From positions 7,130,001 through 7,194,000 of the forward strand of contig NZ_CP015098.1 in NCBI RefSeq assembly GCF_001611795.1: a stretch of 64,000 nucleotides of DNA, in the 5' to 3' direction. The stretch is from Streptomyces qaidamensis. Its GTDB lineage: Bacteria; Actinomycetota; Actinomycetes; Streptomycetales; Streptomycetaceae. This document shows positions 25,223 through 33,573 of the stretch, in pieces. Made by a program: the position numbers and the translations under genes. Below the pieces are notes generated by a model. That model was not told where the DNA came from and searched no databases. It saw only the letters and a program-made list of their open reading frames with translations. How positions within the stretch are numbered: the stretch's first letter is position 1; the number at the start of each line of letters is the position of its first letter.

Positions 25223-26482
25223 CTATCCGAAGAGCTTCTTGAGTTCGGCGTTGACCTTTTTCTCGCACGCGGCGAGCTGGGCCTTCGGGTCGCCGTTCTT
25301 GCGGACCGAGTTCGCCATGACGTCGTTGAACGAGGCGATCATGGCCTGCGTCCAGCCGATGTTGTCGAAGTGACCGAACTCGTTGAAGAGCTTCACGCCC
25401 TCGGCCGGCAGACCGGACTTGAGCTTGGTGGCGGACTGCGCGAGGGAGGTGCGCGGCGGGATGTGGAAGCCGTAGGAGGTGGCGAAGTCCTCCTGGTGCT
25501 CCTTCTGGTCGATCCACAGCCACTTGACGTATTCCTTGGCCGCCTCGACGTTCTTGCCCTTGGCGTTGACGAACATCGACCAGCCGCCGTTGTAGACGGA
25601 CTCCTTACCGGCCGAACCGATCTTCGGGAAGGGGAAGATGCCGATGTCGTCGCCGAGCGCCTTCTGCATGACCGGCATGGCCCACATGCCGCACCACTGC
25701 ATGGCGGTCAGGCCCTGGGTGAAGGCCGAGGGATCCCACCAGTCGGCGGGGGCGCCGAGCAGCAGGTTGCCGCTGGTGAACAGACCACGCAGCTGCTTCA
25801 GGCCCTCGGCGACGCCGTCGGTGTTGAAGGCGGGCTTGTTGTCGGCGGTGAGCGTGTCGGCACCGGCCGACCAGATCACGTTGTGCTGGAACGCCGTCAG
25901 CTCGTTGCCGAGGAAGGCGCCCTTCACCTTGCTGGTCGTGAGCTTGTCAGCGGCCTCGATCAGCTCCTCCAGCGTGGTCGGCACCTCGACCTTCGCCTTC
26001 TCGAACATCGAGGGCCGGTAGAAGAAGAACTGCGGGTCGTCGATCATCCGGACGCCGTATATCTTGCCGTCGACCGTGTGGGACTTGATGTCGGCCTGGT
26101 TGAAGTCGTCCTTGACCGGCTCGACGATGTCGGTCAGGTCGGCCACCTGGCCGCTCTTGATGAGCTGGATCTGCGGGTGGAACTCGAAGACGTCCGGCGC
26201 GTTCTTGGTGAGCAGCGCGGCGAAGAGCTTCTGCTCGAAGTTGGAACCGGTGATCCACTGCGTGGCGACGTTGGCGTCCTTGTACGCCTTGGCGTAACGC
26301 TTGACGGCCTGCTCGACGCCCGCCTCGCCGTACGCGTGGAAGTACTGGACGAGGGCGTCGCCCGACCCGCCGCTGCGTCCGGTGTTGCCGCCGCACGCGG
26401 CGAGTCCGCCCGCGGCGGCCAGGCCCATCGCGGCCCGCAGTACGTTTCGGCGGTCCCAGTTCATGTTGCTCGATGCCGACAT
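25223..26482 (-). CDS. sugar ABC transporter substrate-binding lipoprotein
   Basis: A 419-residue binding protein with a Tat-type lipoprotein signal: DRRNVLRAAMGLAAAGGLAA followed by the lipobox cysteine. The mature part is a family 1 extracellular solute-binding protein, with FHPQIQLIKSGQVADLTD in the first lobe and GGWSMFVNAKGKN in the second. It would capture a beta-galactoside or related oligosaccharide outside the membrane for import. It is the first gene of the importer operon, with a promoter and an inverted repeat about 100-150 bases upstream. Confidence 0.92.
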   Translation of the reverse strand: MSASSNMNWDRRNVLRAAMGLAAAGGLAACGGNTGRSGGSGDALVQYFHAYGEAGVEQAVKRYAKAYKDANVATQWITGSNFEQKLFAALLTKNAPDVFEFHPQIQLIKSGQVADLTDIVEPVKDDFNQADIKSHTVDGKIYGVRMIDDPQFFFYRPSMFEKAKVEVPTTLEELIEAADKLTTSKVKGAFLGNELTAFQHNVIWSAGADTLTADNKPAFNTDGVAEGLKQLRGLFTSGNLLLGAPADWWDPSAFTQGLTAMQWCGMWAMPVMQKALGDDIGIFPFPKIGSAGKESVYNGGWSMFVNAKGKNVEAAKEYVKWLWIDQKEHQEDFATSYGFHIPPRTSLAQSATKLKSGLPAEGVKLFNEFGHFDNIGWTQAMIASFNDVMANSVRKNGDPKAQLAACEKKVNAELKKLFG

Positions 26483-26527
26483 GCTGACGTCCTTGTCTCG
26501 AGTGTGGCTGCGGCTCTGCGGCTCACT

Positions 26528-26569
26528 GCCAGATGGCTCACGGCCCAGGGGCTCGCGCCAGATGGCTCA
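26528..26569. repeat. 13-bp direct repeat in the binding-protein leader
   Basis: GCCAGATGGCTCA occurs at 26528-26540 and again at 26557-26569, 29 bases apart, within the presumed 5' leader of the substrate-binding gene. No function can be assigned. Confidence 0.8.
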
Positions 26570-26588
26570 AAGAGAGGTGCGGTGCGGG

Positions 26589-26632
26589 ACGCTAGAGCTT
26601 CGGCTAAGGCTTCGGCAAGGGGTTGGACGAAG
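26589..26632 (-). promoter_or_regulatory. promoter and candidate ROK operator of the importer operon
   Basis: On the minus strand, TTGCCG (26618-26613) and TAGCGT (26594-26589) are separated by 18 bases. The -35 lies inside a 23-bp element, CTTCGGCAAGGGGTTGGACGAAG on the plus strand at 26610-26632 with arms CTTCG/CGAAG. Nearly the same element covers the -35 of the ROK gene, so it is the likely operator. Confidence 0.55.
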
Positions 26633-26713
26633 TCTGTTCGAAGCGTTGTGTCCGGTTCGCGATTTCGAACACGCGGGGGGTGTGGAGGAGTTGGTTCCGC
26701 CGCCGCGAGGTCG

Positions 26714-27961
26714 CTACGACGGTGGGGCGGTGGTGCGGCTCCTCACGGGTGCGGTGCGTTTGCCGTTCTTCTGTCCGACGACCTGGAGAGCGCCCTCCAG
26801 TGCGAACGTCGCCGCGCCCAGGCACACCGGGTCGGTGGGGATCGGGGAGAGGACGATCTCGGTGGCGGCCAGCGGCCGCGGCAGCGCGTGCCGGGTCACG
26901 GCCTCGCGCACTTCGTGCAGCAGCGGTTCGCCCAGGGTGCGGGCGACCCAGCTGCTCAGCACGACGATCTCGGGGTTGAACAGGTTCACCAGGTCCGCGA
27001 CACCGGCGCCCAGGTAGCGGGCGGTCTCGTGGACGGTCCGGCGTGCCACCGGGTCGTCCGCCGCGACTCCGCGGGCCAGGGCGTTGATGGTCGCCGTCTG
27101 GTCGTCCGCGTGCAGCAGCTCGCTGTCGGGGCCGATCTCCCTCAGGTTCAGCATGATGCCGCGCGCGCCCACGTACGTCTCCACGCAGCCGTGGTTGCCG
27201 CAGCGGCACAGGCGCCCGTCCAGCACCATCGTGGTGTGGCCCCACTCGCCGGCGCTGTTGCTGACGCCCCGGTGCAGCCCGCCGCCCAGGACGAGCCCGG
27301 CGCCCACACCGGTCCCGAGGTTGACCACCACGGCGTTCCCGCGTCCGCGCGCCGCCCCGAACCACAGCTCGGCGACCGCGCTGGCACGCAGCGGGTTGTC
27401 CAGGTAGAGCGGGTAGGCGATGTGCTCGGTGAGCAGGTCGAGGAACGGTACGTCGTGCCAGTCCCAGTTGGGCGCGTACTCCGAGATGCCGGTCGCGCGG
27501 TCCACCTGCCCCGGCACGCTCACGCCGACCCCGAGCACCCGGGCGCCCTCGATGCCGGCCTGCATGACCACCGAGCCGACGGCCGTGGCCACATGGCCCA
27601 CCACCTGCTCGGGCAGGCTCTCGCTGGGCCGGACGTCCTCCTCGGCGCGGGCCAGCACGTTCAGTCCGAGGTCGAACAGCTCGACGTGGACGTACGTCTC
27701 GGCGATGTCGACGCCGATCAGGGCGCCACCCGAGGAGTTGACCGCGACCAGGCCCCGGGGGCGCCCGCCCGCCGAGTCCTCGAAGCCGACCTCGGTGATC
27801 ATGCGGAGGTCGAGCAGCTCGCCGACGAGGGTGGCGACCGTCGCGAGACTGAGGCCCGTGGCCGCTGCCAGCTCCTGCCGGGAGGTGGGTGACTCCGCGA
27901 TGATCTGGCGCAGCACCTCGTAGCGGTTGGCGGTGCGGATGTCACGTGATGTGCGCTTCAC
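26714..27961 (-). CDS. ROK-family transcriptional repressor
   Basis: A 415-residue regulator. The N-terminal winged helix (TSRQELAAATGLSLATVATL) is followed by the ROK sugar-kinase-like domain: GVDIAETYVHVELF, VNLGTGVGAGLVLGGGLHRG, the histidine in GEWGHTT and the zinc motif CRCGNHGCVE. GTG 27961 is preferred because longer frames lack a ribosome site. It lies directly upstream of the importer operon on the same strand and probably represses it and itself, released by the imported sugar. The same 23-bp element at both promoters supports this. Confidence 0.9.
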   Translation of the reverse strand: MKRTSRDIRTANRYEVLRQIIAESPTSRQELAAATGLSLATVATLVGELLDLRMITEVGFEDSAGGRPRGLVAVNSSGGALIGVDIAETYVHVELFDLGLNVLARAEEDVRPSESLPEQVVGHVATAVGSVVMQAGIEGARVLGVGVSVPGQVDRATGISEYAPNWDWHDVPFLDLLTEHIAYPLYLDNPLRASAVAELWFGAARGRGNAVVVNLGTGVGAGLVLGGGLHRGVSNSAGEWGHTTMVLDGRLCRCGNHGCVETYVGARGIMLNLREIGPDSELLHADDQTATINALARGVAADDPVARRTVHETARYLGAGVADLVNLFNPEIVVLSSWVARTLGEPLLHEVREAVTRHALPRPLAATEIVLSPIPTDPVCLGAATFALEGALQVVGQKNGKRTAPVRSRTTAPPS

Positions 27962-28024
27962 CGGGGTGCCCCATTCCTTCCCAGACCGGCCGGGCCGGGT
28001 CGACGTCGGCACCGGCGCGGCGCA

Positions 28025-28079
28025 AGGCTATGGGCTGCCGGGACTTTCGACAAGGGGTTTGGAAAGGGGCTTTATAAAG
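28025..28079 (-). promoter_or_regulatory. promoter and candidate autoregulatory operator of the ROK gene
   Basis: On the minus strand TTGTCG (28053-28048) and TAGCCT (28030-28025) are exactly 17 bases apart. The -35 is inside CTTTCGACAAGGGGTTTGGAAAG (28044-28066, plus strand), an imperfect inverted repeat matching the importer element. A perfect palindrome CTTTATAAAG (28070-28079) adjoins it upstream. Confidence 0.55.
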
Positions 28080-28162
28080 TGCTCGCCCTGGAAGGAGTGG
28101 AGGTGGCCGGGCGTGGCCTGCTCATGATGCCTCAGGTCGGGTGCGCCGACCTCACCGGTGTG

Positions 28163-28930
28163 TCAGTCCCGGTCCTCGACGGAGCCGCCCGTCGGGCGGG
28201 CGGCCCCCTCGCCCGGGCGGCTCGCGCCGGCGACCGCGGCGGACAGCTGTCGCTGCACCTGCTCCGGCAGGGTGCTGCCGCCCACGGTGCCCACCAGGTC
28301 CTGCGCCAGGTGGTGCAGCTTGGTGTTGGTGTTCTGGGAAGTCCTGACCAGCACGCTCCAGGCCGCCTCGGGGGTCAGGTTGAAGGACGCCATCAGGATG
28401 CCGCGGGCCAGGTCGATGGCGGGCCGGGTCTGCATGGCGCGGCGCAGCTGGGCGACTTCGGCGCGGAGCTCCTGGCTGTTCTCCTCCGGCGCACCGGTGT
28501 CGGGCCGCGCCGGGGGTGCGGGGCGCTTTGGCCGGGCGGAGTCGGTGAACAGCTCCCGCGTGCCGGTCAGGTCGAGAAGGCGCTCGACGGCGACGCCGCA
28601 GGACTGGATGGTGACCGTCTTGCCCTGGTCGACCGCGCGTGTGCGCAGATCGAGCAGCGCGTTGAGGCCGGAGCAGTCGCAGAACCCGACGGCGTCCAGA
28701 CGCAGGTCGACGCCGCCGCCCGACAGGGTGAGCATGTCGTACAGCTCGGGCAGCAACCGCCTGCTGCCCAGGTCGAGTTCGCCCCACATCGACACGGTCA
28801 TGCGGTCGCCGTCCGGAACGACGTCCATGGTCGCCATGCAGGGCGGGACCGCCGCCGGCGCACTGTCGTCCGCCGTGGGTACGGCGTCCTCCTGCGGGTA
28901 TGACCGCACAGAGTACGCAGGCTCCGGCAT
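28163..28930 (-). CDS. STAS-ANTAR fusion: anti-anti-sigma domain plus RNA-binding ANTAR domain
   Basis: A 255-residue protein. Residues about 25-135 form a STAS domain (MTVSMWGELDLGSRRLLPEL), with the phosphorylatable serine region GFCDCSGLNALLDLR. After a Pro-rich linker, residues about 165-225 form an ANTAR domain (QLRRAMQTRPAIDLARGILM then the Ala-rich helix and NTKLHHLAQDLV), which in other proteins binds paired RNA hexaloops to stop termination. This would link a partner-switching sigma-factor cascade to RNA-level control. ATG 28930 has GAGGGAG upstream. A SigB-like promoter motif lies about 55-80 bases upstream. Confidence 0.85.
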   Translation of the reverse strand: MPEPAYSVRSYPQEDAVPTADDSAPAAVPPCMATMDVVPDGDRMTVSMWGELDLGSRRLLPELYDMLTLSGGGVDLRLDAVGFCDCSGLNALLDLRTRAVDQGKTVTIQSCGVAVERLLDLTGTRELFTDSARPKRPAPPARPDTGAPEENSQELRAEVAQLRRAMQTRPAIDLARGILMASFNLTPEAAWSVLVRTSQNTNTKLHHLAQDLVGTVGGSTLPEQVQRQLSAAVAGASRPGEGAARPTGGSVEDRD

Positions 28931-28983
28931 GGCTCTGGTCTCCCTCGTTCTTTCGCCTTGCCTCCGCTTCCAGCGTTGCCCCT

Positions 28984-29008
28984 CTACCCCATACACGTCA
29001 ATCGATAC
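28984..29008 (-). promoter_or_regulatory. SigB-like promoter of the STAS-ANTAR gene
   Basis: On the minus strand GTAT (29008-29005) and GGGTAG (28989-28984) are 15 bases apart, close to the Streptomyces SigB consensus GNNT-N14-16-GGGTAY; the last base differs. Confidence 0.35.
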
Positions 29009-29028
29009 ATGAAACGGAGTACGTGTTT

Positions 29029-29058
29029 TTGGGTGCATGAATGTTCGGTCGCTAGAGT
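29029..29058 (+). promoter_or_regulatory. promoter of the HTH gene, implying a leaderless mRNA
   Basis: TTGGGT (29029-29034) and TAGAGT (29053-29058) are 18 bases apart. The -10 ends 6 bases before ATG 29065 and no ribosome site is present, so transcription would start at or next to the start codon. Confidence 0.5.
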
Positions 29059-29064
29059 TGGGGC

Positions 29065-29409
29065 ATGGATGGAGTGCCGGAGCCACACAGCGGATGGACG
29101 TTCCTCACCAACCACGCCCGCGTGCTGGCCGCCATTGCCGACGATCACAGTGTTCGTATCCGGGACATCGCGGCCCACTGCCGGCTCACCGAGCGAGCGG
29201 TGCAGAAGATCATCGCCGACCTGGAGCAGGACGGGTACCTCTCCCACACCCGGGAGGGACGCAGCAACACCTACCGGATCGACCCCGGCAAGGTGCTGCG
29301 CCACCCGGCCGAGGCGGGTCTGACCGTGGCGTCACTGCTCTCTCTGCTCATCCAGGCCGAGGCCGACCGCGCCCCGGCCCCGGGCGGCCAGCCGCACGCC
29401 ACGACCTGA
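29065..29409 (+). CDS. small winged-helix transcriptional regulator (MarR/ArsR-like)
   Basis: A 114-residue protein dominated by a winged helix: NHARVLAAIADDHSVRIRDI, the recognition region ERAVQKIIADLEQDGYL and the wing HTREGRSNTYRID. Such small regulators either bind an effector or act as dimerising switches; no sensor residues stand out. The gene is divergent from the STAS-ANTAR gene, 134 bases away, and its transcript is probably leaderless. Confidence 0.85.
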   Translation: MDGVPEPHSGWTFLTNHARVLAAIADDHSVRIRDIAAHCRLTERAVQKIIADLEQDGYLSHTREGRSNTYRIDPGKVLRHPAEAGLTVASLLSLLIQAEADRAPAPGGQPHATT

Positions 29410-29440
29410 CCTCCCGGCGGCCCGCCCCGGGGCGGCGGCC

Positions 29441-30697
29441 CTACGCCGGGGCCAGCACCTCCCGCACGAAGGCGTTGGCGAACTTCCCCTCCGGGTCCAG
29501 CTCCCGCGTCAGCCTCCGGAAATCATCCAGCCGGGGATACAGCCCGCGCAGGACGGGGGCGGGCACCGTGAACACCTTCCCCCAGTGCGGCCGTGCCTCG
29601 AAGGGCTCCAGCGCCTCTTCGACCAGCCGGACCACCGGCAGCACCGCCTGTGCGTCCTCGACCCACGTGAAGTGCACCGCGACGGTGTCGCGCCCGTAGG
29701 ACGGGCTCAGCCACTGGTCGTCGCCGGCGACCGTGCGCACCTCACAGGTCTGCAGGACGGGGGCGACCGTCTCCCGGATCGCGTCGAGCGCGTGCAGCAT
29801 CCGCACGGCGTGCCCGCGCGGCAGCAGGTACTCCGACTGCAGCTCCGCCCCGCTGCTCGGGACGAACTCCGCCCGGAAGTGCGGCAGCCGCTGGTGCCAC
29901 GGCCCCGGCACACCGAACTGCTCGGTGCAGTTGACCGCGGGCATGCCCGGCACCGGGTGCATCTTCTCCGTCGCGGGGGCGGCCCAGGGGAACGCGGGCA
30001 GCGGCTGGTCGGTACGCCGCTTGAGCCACACCTGCCGGAAGCCCGGCTCCCGCCAGTCGGTGAACAGGCTGACGCTGTACCCCGTCGCCATCACCGTCTC
30101 GAACGCACCGGAGTCCAGTCCCTCCAGCGGCAGTTCGGTGAACACGTGCTGCTCGACCTCGAAGGCCGGCTCCAGGTCCAGAATGAGCGCGGTGACGACC
30201 CCGAGCGCGCCGAGCGACGTGACGGCGCCGCCGAACCGCTCTTCGTCCCGGCCTGTGGTCACCGCCGAGCCGTCGGCCGTGACCAGCTCCATCTCGCGCA
30301 CGGACACCGACAGCGGCCCGTTGAGCACCCCCGAGCCGTGAGTGCCCGTCGCGACCGACCCGGCCACCGAGATGTGCGGCAGGGACGCCATGTTGTGCAG
30401 CGCGAGTCCCTGGCCGTGCACCCGGCGGGCCAGTTCCGCGTAGCGCACGCCGCCGCCGACCCGGACCGTCCGGGCCGCCGTGTCGACGTCGATCTCCGGT
30501 GGCAGGTCGGCAAGCGACAGCAGAACGCCCTCGGGGCCCGGTGCGGCGATCTCGTTGAACGAGTGCCCGCTGCCCAGCACCCGCACCCGGTCGCTGCCCC
30601 CGACGAGCGCGCGCAGCGCGGCGAGCGAGCCGGGCCGGTGCAGTTCCTTGGCCGCGTAGGTGATGTTGCCCGCCCAGTTGGTCACGGTCTCGTGCAT
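29441..30697 (-). CDS. aldO: alditol oxidase (FAD-dependent, AldO type)
   Basis: A 418-residue flavoprotein very similar, as I recall the sequence, to the characterised S. coelicolor alditol oxidase: same length, start TVTNWAGNITY and LHNMASLPHISVAGSVATGT. The histidine in GSGHSFNE is the covalent FAD attachment site in that enzyme, and TGTHGSGVLNG, WGKVFTVPA and the C-terminal AGKF-like motif (EGKFANAFV) are conserved. It oxidises the terminal hydroxyl of xylitol, sorbitol or glycerol with O2, giving aldoses and hydrogen peroxide. ATG 30697 has AAGGAC about 9 bases upstream. It is divergent from a hydroxyacid dehydrogenase gene. Confidence 0.92.
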   Translation of the reverse strand: MHETVTNWAGNITYAAKELHRPGSLAALRALVGGSDRVRVLGSGHSFNEIAAPGPEGVLLSLADLPPEIDVDTAARTVRVGGGVRYAELARRVHGQGLALHNMASLPHISVAGSVATGTHGSGVLNGPLSVSVREMELVTADGSAVTTGRDEERFGGAVTSLGALGVVTALILDLEPAFEVEQHVFTELPLEGLDSGAFETVMATGYSVSLFTDWREPGFRQVWLKRRTDQPLPAFPWAAPATEKMHPVPGMPAVNCTEQFGVPGPWHQRLPHFRAEFVPSSGAELQSEYLLPRGHAVRMLHALDAIRETVAPVLQTCEVRTVAGDDQWLSPSYGRDTVAVHFTWVEDAQAVLPVVRLVEEALEPFEARPHWGKVFTVPAPVLRGLYPRLDDFRRLTRELDPEGKFANAFVREVLAPA

Positions 30698-30807
30698 CCG
30701 CGTCGTCCTTCCCCGAGGCAGCGGGGACCTGGAAGTCCCCGCCGGAACCTACCCCGGCCCCGGCGTCCATTGCCGCCGCGGCCCGGCCCGGCCTACCGTG
30801 GGCCATC

Positions 30808-30825
30808 GTAGAGAGCGGTTTCTAC
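30808..30825. promoter_or_regulatory. candidate operator in aldO/dehydrogenase divergent promoter
   Basis: GTAGAGAGCGGTTTCTAC has 5-base outer arms (GTAGA/TCTAC) and on the minus strand reads like a LacI-family site, with AAACCGCT at its centre. It lies 111 bases from aldO and 59 bases from the dehydrogenase start. Confidence 0.4.
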
Positions 30826-30883
30826 CGCATCCGCAGTCACCCATCCGCTTCTCCCGTGTCCGCCGAGCCGGAAGGTCACCCCC

Positions 30884-31891
30884 TTGAGCCAGCGCCCCCA
30901 GGCACTGTTCGCCATGGCCGCCGAGAACGTGCCGCAGGTCTTCCCGCCCGAGGTGCTGGCGCGGCTGCGCACGTCCGTGGACATCGAACCGGACCTCGTG
31001 GCCGAGTACTTCACCGACCCGCGCGTCCTCGACACGCTGGCCCGGGCCGAGATCCTGGTGACCGGCTGGGGGTGCCCCCGGCTCGACGAGACGGTCCTCG
31101 ACGCCGCTCCCCGGCTGCGGGCGGTGCTGCACTCGGCCGGATCCGTGAAGTCCTTCGCCACCCCCGCCCTGTGGGAGCGCGACATCGCCGTCTCCTCGGC
31201 GGCCGTCGCCAACGCGCTGCCGGTCGCCGAGTACACCCTCGCCATGATCCTGCTCGCCGGGAAGGACGTCCTCGCCGCCCGCGAACGGATGCGCACCACC
31301 CGCGCCTCCGCCGGCTGGGGCGTCATCCCCGGCATCGGCAACTACGGCCGCCGGGTCGGCGTCATCGGCGCCTCCCGCATCGGCCGCCGCGTCCTCGAAC
31401 TGCTCCGCCCCTTCGACCTGCGGCCCGTCCTCAGCGACCCGTACGTCGACGAACGCAGGGCCGCGGCGCTCGGCGTCCCCCTGCTGCCCCTGGACGAGCT
31501 GCTGCGCACGTCCGGCATCGTCACCGTGCACGCCCCGCAGACGCCCGAGACCCACCGCATGATCGGCCGCCGTGAGCTGGCCCTGATGCCCGACGGGGCG
31601 GTGCTGATCAACACCGCGCGCGGCGCGCTGGTCGACCACGACGCCCTCGTGGCGGAGCTGCGCACCGGTCGCCTGACCGCGATCCTCGACGTCACCGACC
31701 CGGAGCCGCTCCCCGCCGACTCGCCCCTCTACGACCTGCCCGGCGCCTTCGTCACCCCGCACCTCGCGGGTTCCCAGGGCAACGAGCTGGCCCGGCTCGG
31801 CCTGACGGTCGCCGAGGAGGCGGAACGGCTGCTGGCCGGCGAGAAGCCGGCGTACGCGGTCGACTGGGCGGCGCTGGAACGCGAAGCCTGA
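30884..31891 (+). CDS. D-2-hydroxyacid dehydrogenase (NAD-dependent)
   Basis: A 335-residue enzyme of the phosphoglycerate/glyoxylate reductase family. The Rossmann fold is seen at GVIGASRIGRRVLELLRPF, and the catalytic Arg, Glu and His lie in NTARGALVD, VTDPEPL and TPHLAGS. The start is TTG 30884, with GGAAGG 8 bases upstream. Its substrate is unknown. Divergence from aldO and the shared operator-like site suggest a role in polyol or hydroxyacid catabolism, for example handling products of alditol oxidation (inference). Confidence 0.85.
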   Translation: MSQRPQALFAMAAENVPQVFPPEVLARLRTSVDIEPDLVAEYFTDPRVLDTLARAEILVTGWGCPRLDETVLDAAPRLRAVLHSAGSVKSFATPALWERDIAVSSAAVANALPVAEYTLAMILLAGKDVLAARERMRTTRASAGWGVIPGIGNYGRRVGVIGASRIGRRVLELLRPFDLRPVLSDPYVDERRAAALGVPLLPLDELLRTSGIVTVHAPQTPETHRMIGRRELALMPDGAVLINTARGALVDHDALVAELRTGRLTAILDVTDPEPLPADSPLYDLPGAFVTPHLAGSQGNELARLGLTVAEEAERLLAGEKPAYAVDWAALEREA

Positions 31892-32017
31892 CCCACGCCC
31901 CCTGCCAAACCATCGCGAACGGGGCATTCCGTCGGCTCAGGGGGACCCGGTACCGGCCGCGTGCACCGATGGGCATACCGTGAGGAGTCGTACGTCCGAA
32001 CCGGGAGGAGCAACGGG

Positions 32018-33340
32018 ATGGGCAGCCGTACCGCGCTGGTCGAGGATCTGATGGAGCGGTTCCCGCACGTGCCGCGGGAGGCCGTCTTCAAGGAGGACCT
32101 GCTCCGCGGCGGCGTCGCCTTCGACCCGTCCGCGCTCAGCGACAACGAGGGCGGAGAGGTCAAGCCGAAGTCGTACTTCATCTTCTCGTTCGACCACGGC
32201 ACCCTGCCCGAGCTGGGCGAGGCCGCGCTGCGCCGCCCGCCGGAGGAGATCATCCTCACCGGCGGCCCGTACGACCTGCGCCGCACCGTCGTCTCGGTGC
32301 GGGTGAACCCGTCCTCGCCCTACCGCGTCGCGGCGAACGAGGACGGCGTGCTCGGCCTCTACCTCGACGGCAAGCGGATCTCCGATGTCGGCGTGCCGCC
32401 GATGCCCGAGTACTACCGGCACACCCTCGCCAGCGGGAAGTCGGTCATGGAGGTCGCCCCGACCATCCAGTGGGGCTACCTGATCTACCTGACCGTCTTC
32501 CGGGTCTGCCAGTACTTCGGCGCCAAGGAGGAGTGCCAGTACTGCGACATCAACCACAACTGGCGCCAGCACAAGGCGGCCGGGCGGCCGTACACGGGCG
32601 TGAAGGAGGTCGACGAGGTCCTGGAGGCGCTGGAGATCATCAACCGGTACGACACCGCGAAGGCGTCGACCGCGTACACGCTCACCGGCGGCGCCATCAC
32701 CTCCAAGCTGCAGGGCCGCGACGAGGCCGACTTCTACGGCATGTACGCCAAGGCCATCGAGGAGCACTTCCCGGGCCGCTGGATCGGCAAGGTCGTCGCG
32801 CAGGCGCTGCCCAAGGACGACGTGCAGCGCTTCAAGGACTACGGCGTGCAGATCTACCACCCCAACTACGAGGTGTGGGACCGCCGCCTGTTCGAGCTGT
32901 ACTGCCCGGGCAAGGAGCGTTACGTCGGCCGCGACGAGTGGCACAAGCGCATCCTCGACTCGGCCGAGGTCTTCGGCGCCCGCAACGTCATCCCCAACTT
33001 CGTGGCCGGCGTGGAGATGGCGGCGCCCTCCGGTTTCACGACCGTCGACGAGGCCATCGCGTCCACCACCGAGGGCCTGCGCTTCTTCATGTCGCACGGC
33101 ATCACGCCCCGCTTCACCACCTGGTGCCCGGAGCCCACGACGCCGCTCGGCAAGGCCAACCCGCAGGGCGCGCCGCTGGAGTACCACATCCGCCTGCTCC
33201 AGGCGTACCGGCAGACCATGGAGGACTTCGGCCTCTCCTCGCCCCCCGGTTACGGCCCGCCCGGCGCCGGCAACGCGGTCTTCTCCGTCAGCTCCTTCAT
33301 GGACAGCCTGCCGGCCGACGAACCCACCGCCGTCCGATAA
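32018..33340 (+). CDS. radical SAM protein with unusual CX8CX2C cluster motif
   Basis: A 440-residue protein. The cluster-binding cysteines are Cys164, Cys173 and Cys176 in VCQYFGAKEECQYCD, a CX8CX2C spacing rather than the usual CX3CX2C. Later motifs fit the radical SAM barrel: YTLTGGAITSK (SAM-binding GG-like turn), QALPKDDVQRFKDYGVQIY, and ARNVIPNFVAGVE. ATG 32018 is chosen because GGGAGGAG lies 8-10 bases upstream. No substrate can be inferred. It is followed by a strong terminator, so it is probably the last or only gene of its transcript. The N-terminal 140 residues contain beta-rich sequence without a recognised domain. Confidence 0.8.
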   Translation: MGSRTALVEDLMERFPHVPREAVFKEDLLRGGVAFDPSALSDNEGGEVKPKSYFIFSFDHGTLPELGEAALRRPPEEIILTGGPYDLRRTVVSVRVNPSSPYRVAANEDGVLGLYLDGKRISDVGVPPMPEYYRHTLASGKSVMEVAPTIQWGYLIYLTVFRVCQYFGAKEECQYCDINHNWRQHKAAGRPYTGVKEVDEVLEALEIINRYDTAKASTAYTLTGGAITSKLQGRDEADFYGMYAKAIEEHFPGRWIGKVVAQALPKDDVQRFKDYGVQIYHPNYEVWDRRLFELYCPGKERYVGRDEWHKRILDSAEVFGARNVIPNFVAGVEMAAPSGFTTVDEAIASTTEGLRFFMSHGITPRFTTWCPEPTTPLGKANPQGAPLEYHIRLLQAYRQTMEDFGLSSPPGYGPPGAGNAVFSVSSFMDSLPADEPTAVR

Positions 33341-33383
33341 CGGTTCGATGACGTCGTCGCCCGGGACGGCAGGACATTGAGTC

Positions 33384-33445
33384 ACAGGGCGGCCGCACCC
33401 GTATGACACTCCGAGGCCGGAGCCATGGGGGTGCGGCCGCCCTGT
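33384..33445 (+). terminator. 17-bp perfect inverted repeat after the radical SAM gene
   Basis: Arms 33384-33400 and 33429-33445 are perfectly complementary over 17 bases. The 28-base loop holds a smaller stem, CTCCG...CGGAG. It begins 44 bases past the stop and is the strongest hairpin in this part of the window. Confidence 0.8.
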
Positions 33446-33573
33446 CCTGATATCTGAACAGGGCGCTTGTCAGTTGTGTGGGAGGCGTGAAAAGCTCTTG
33501 CACTGCCGCGAGGTTCCCCCCAACTCCAATGCCGATGTGGTGAGTTGACCTCGCCTGTCCACGCAGGAGACTC

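Noticed and set aside
3284..26672. Shared 12-mer GTGTTCGAAATC before the GH43 gene and, on the other strand, before the importer operon
   Set aside because: Chance 12-mer pairs are expected in a 64-kb window; the flanking bases do not match.
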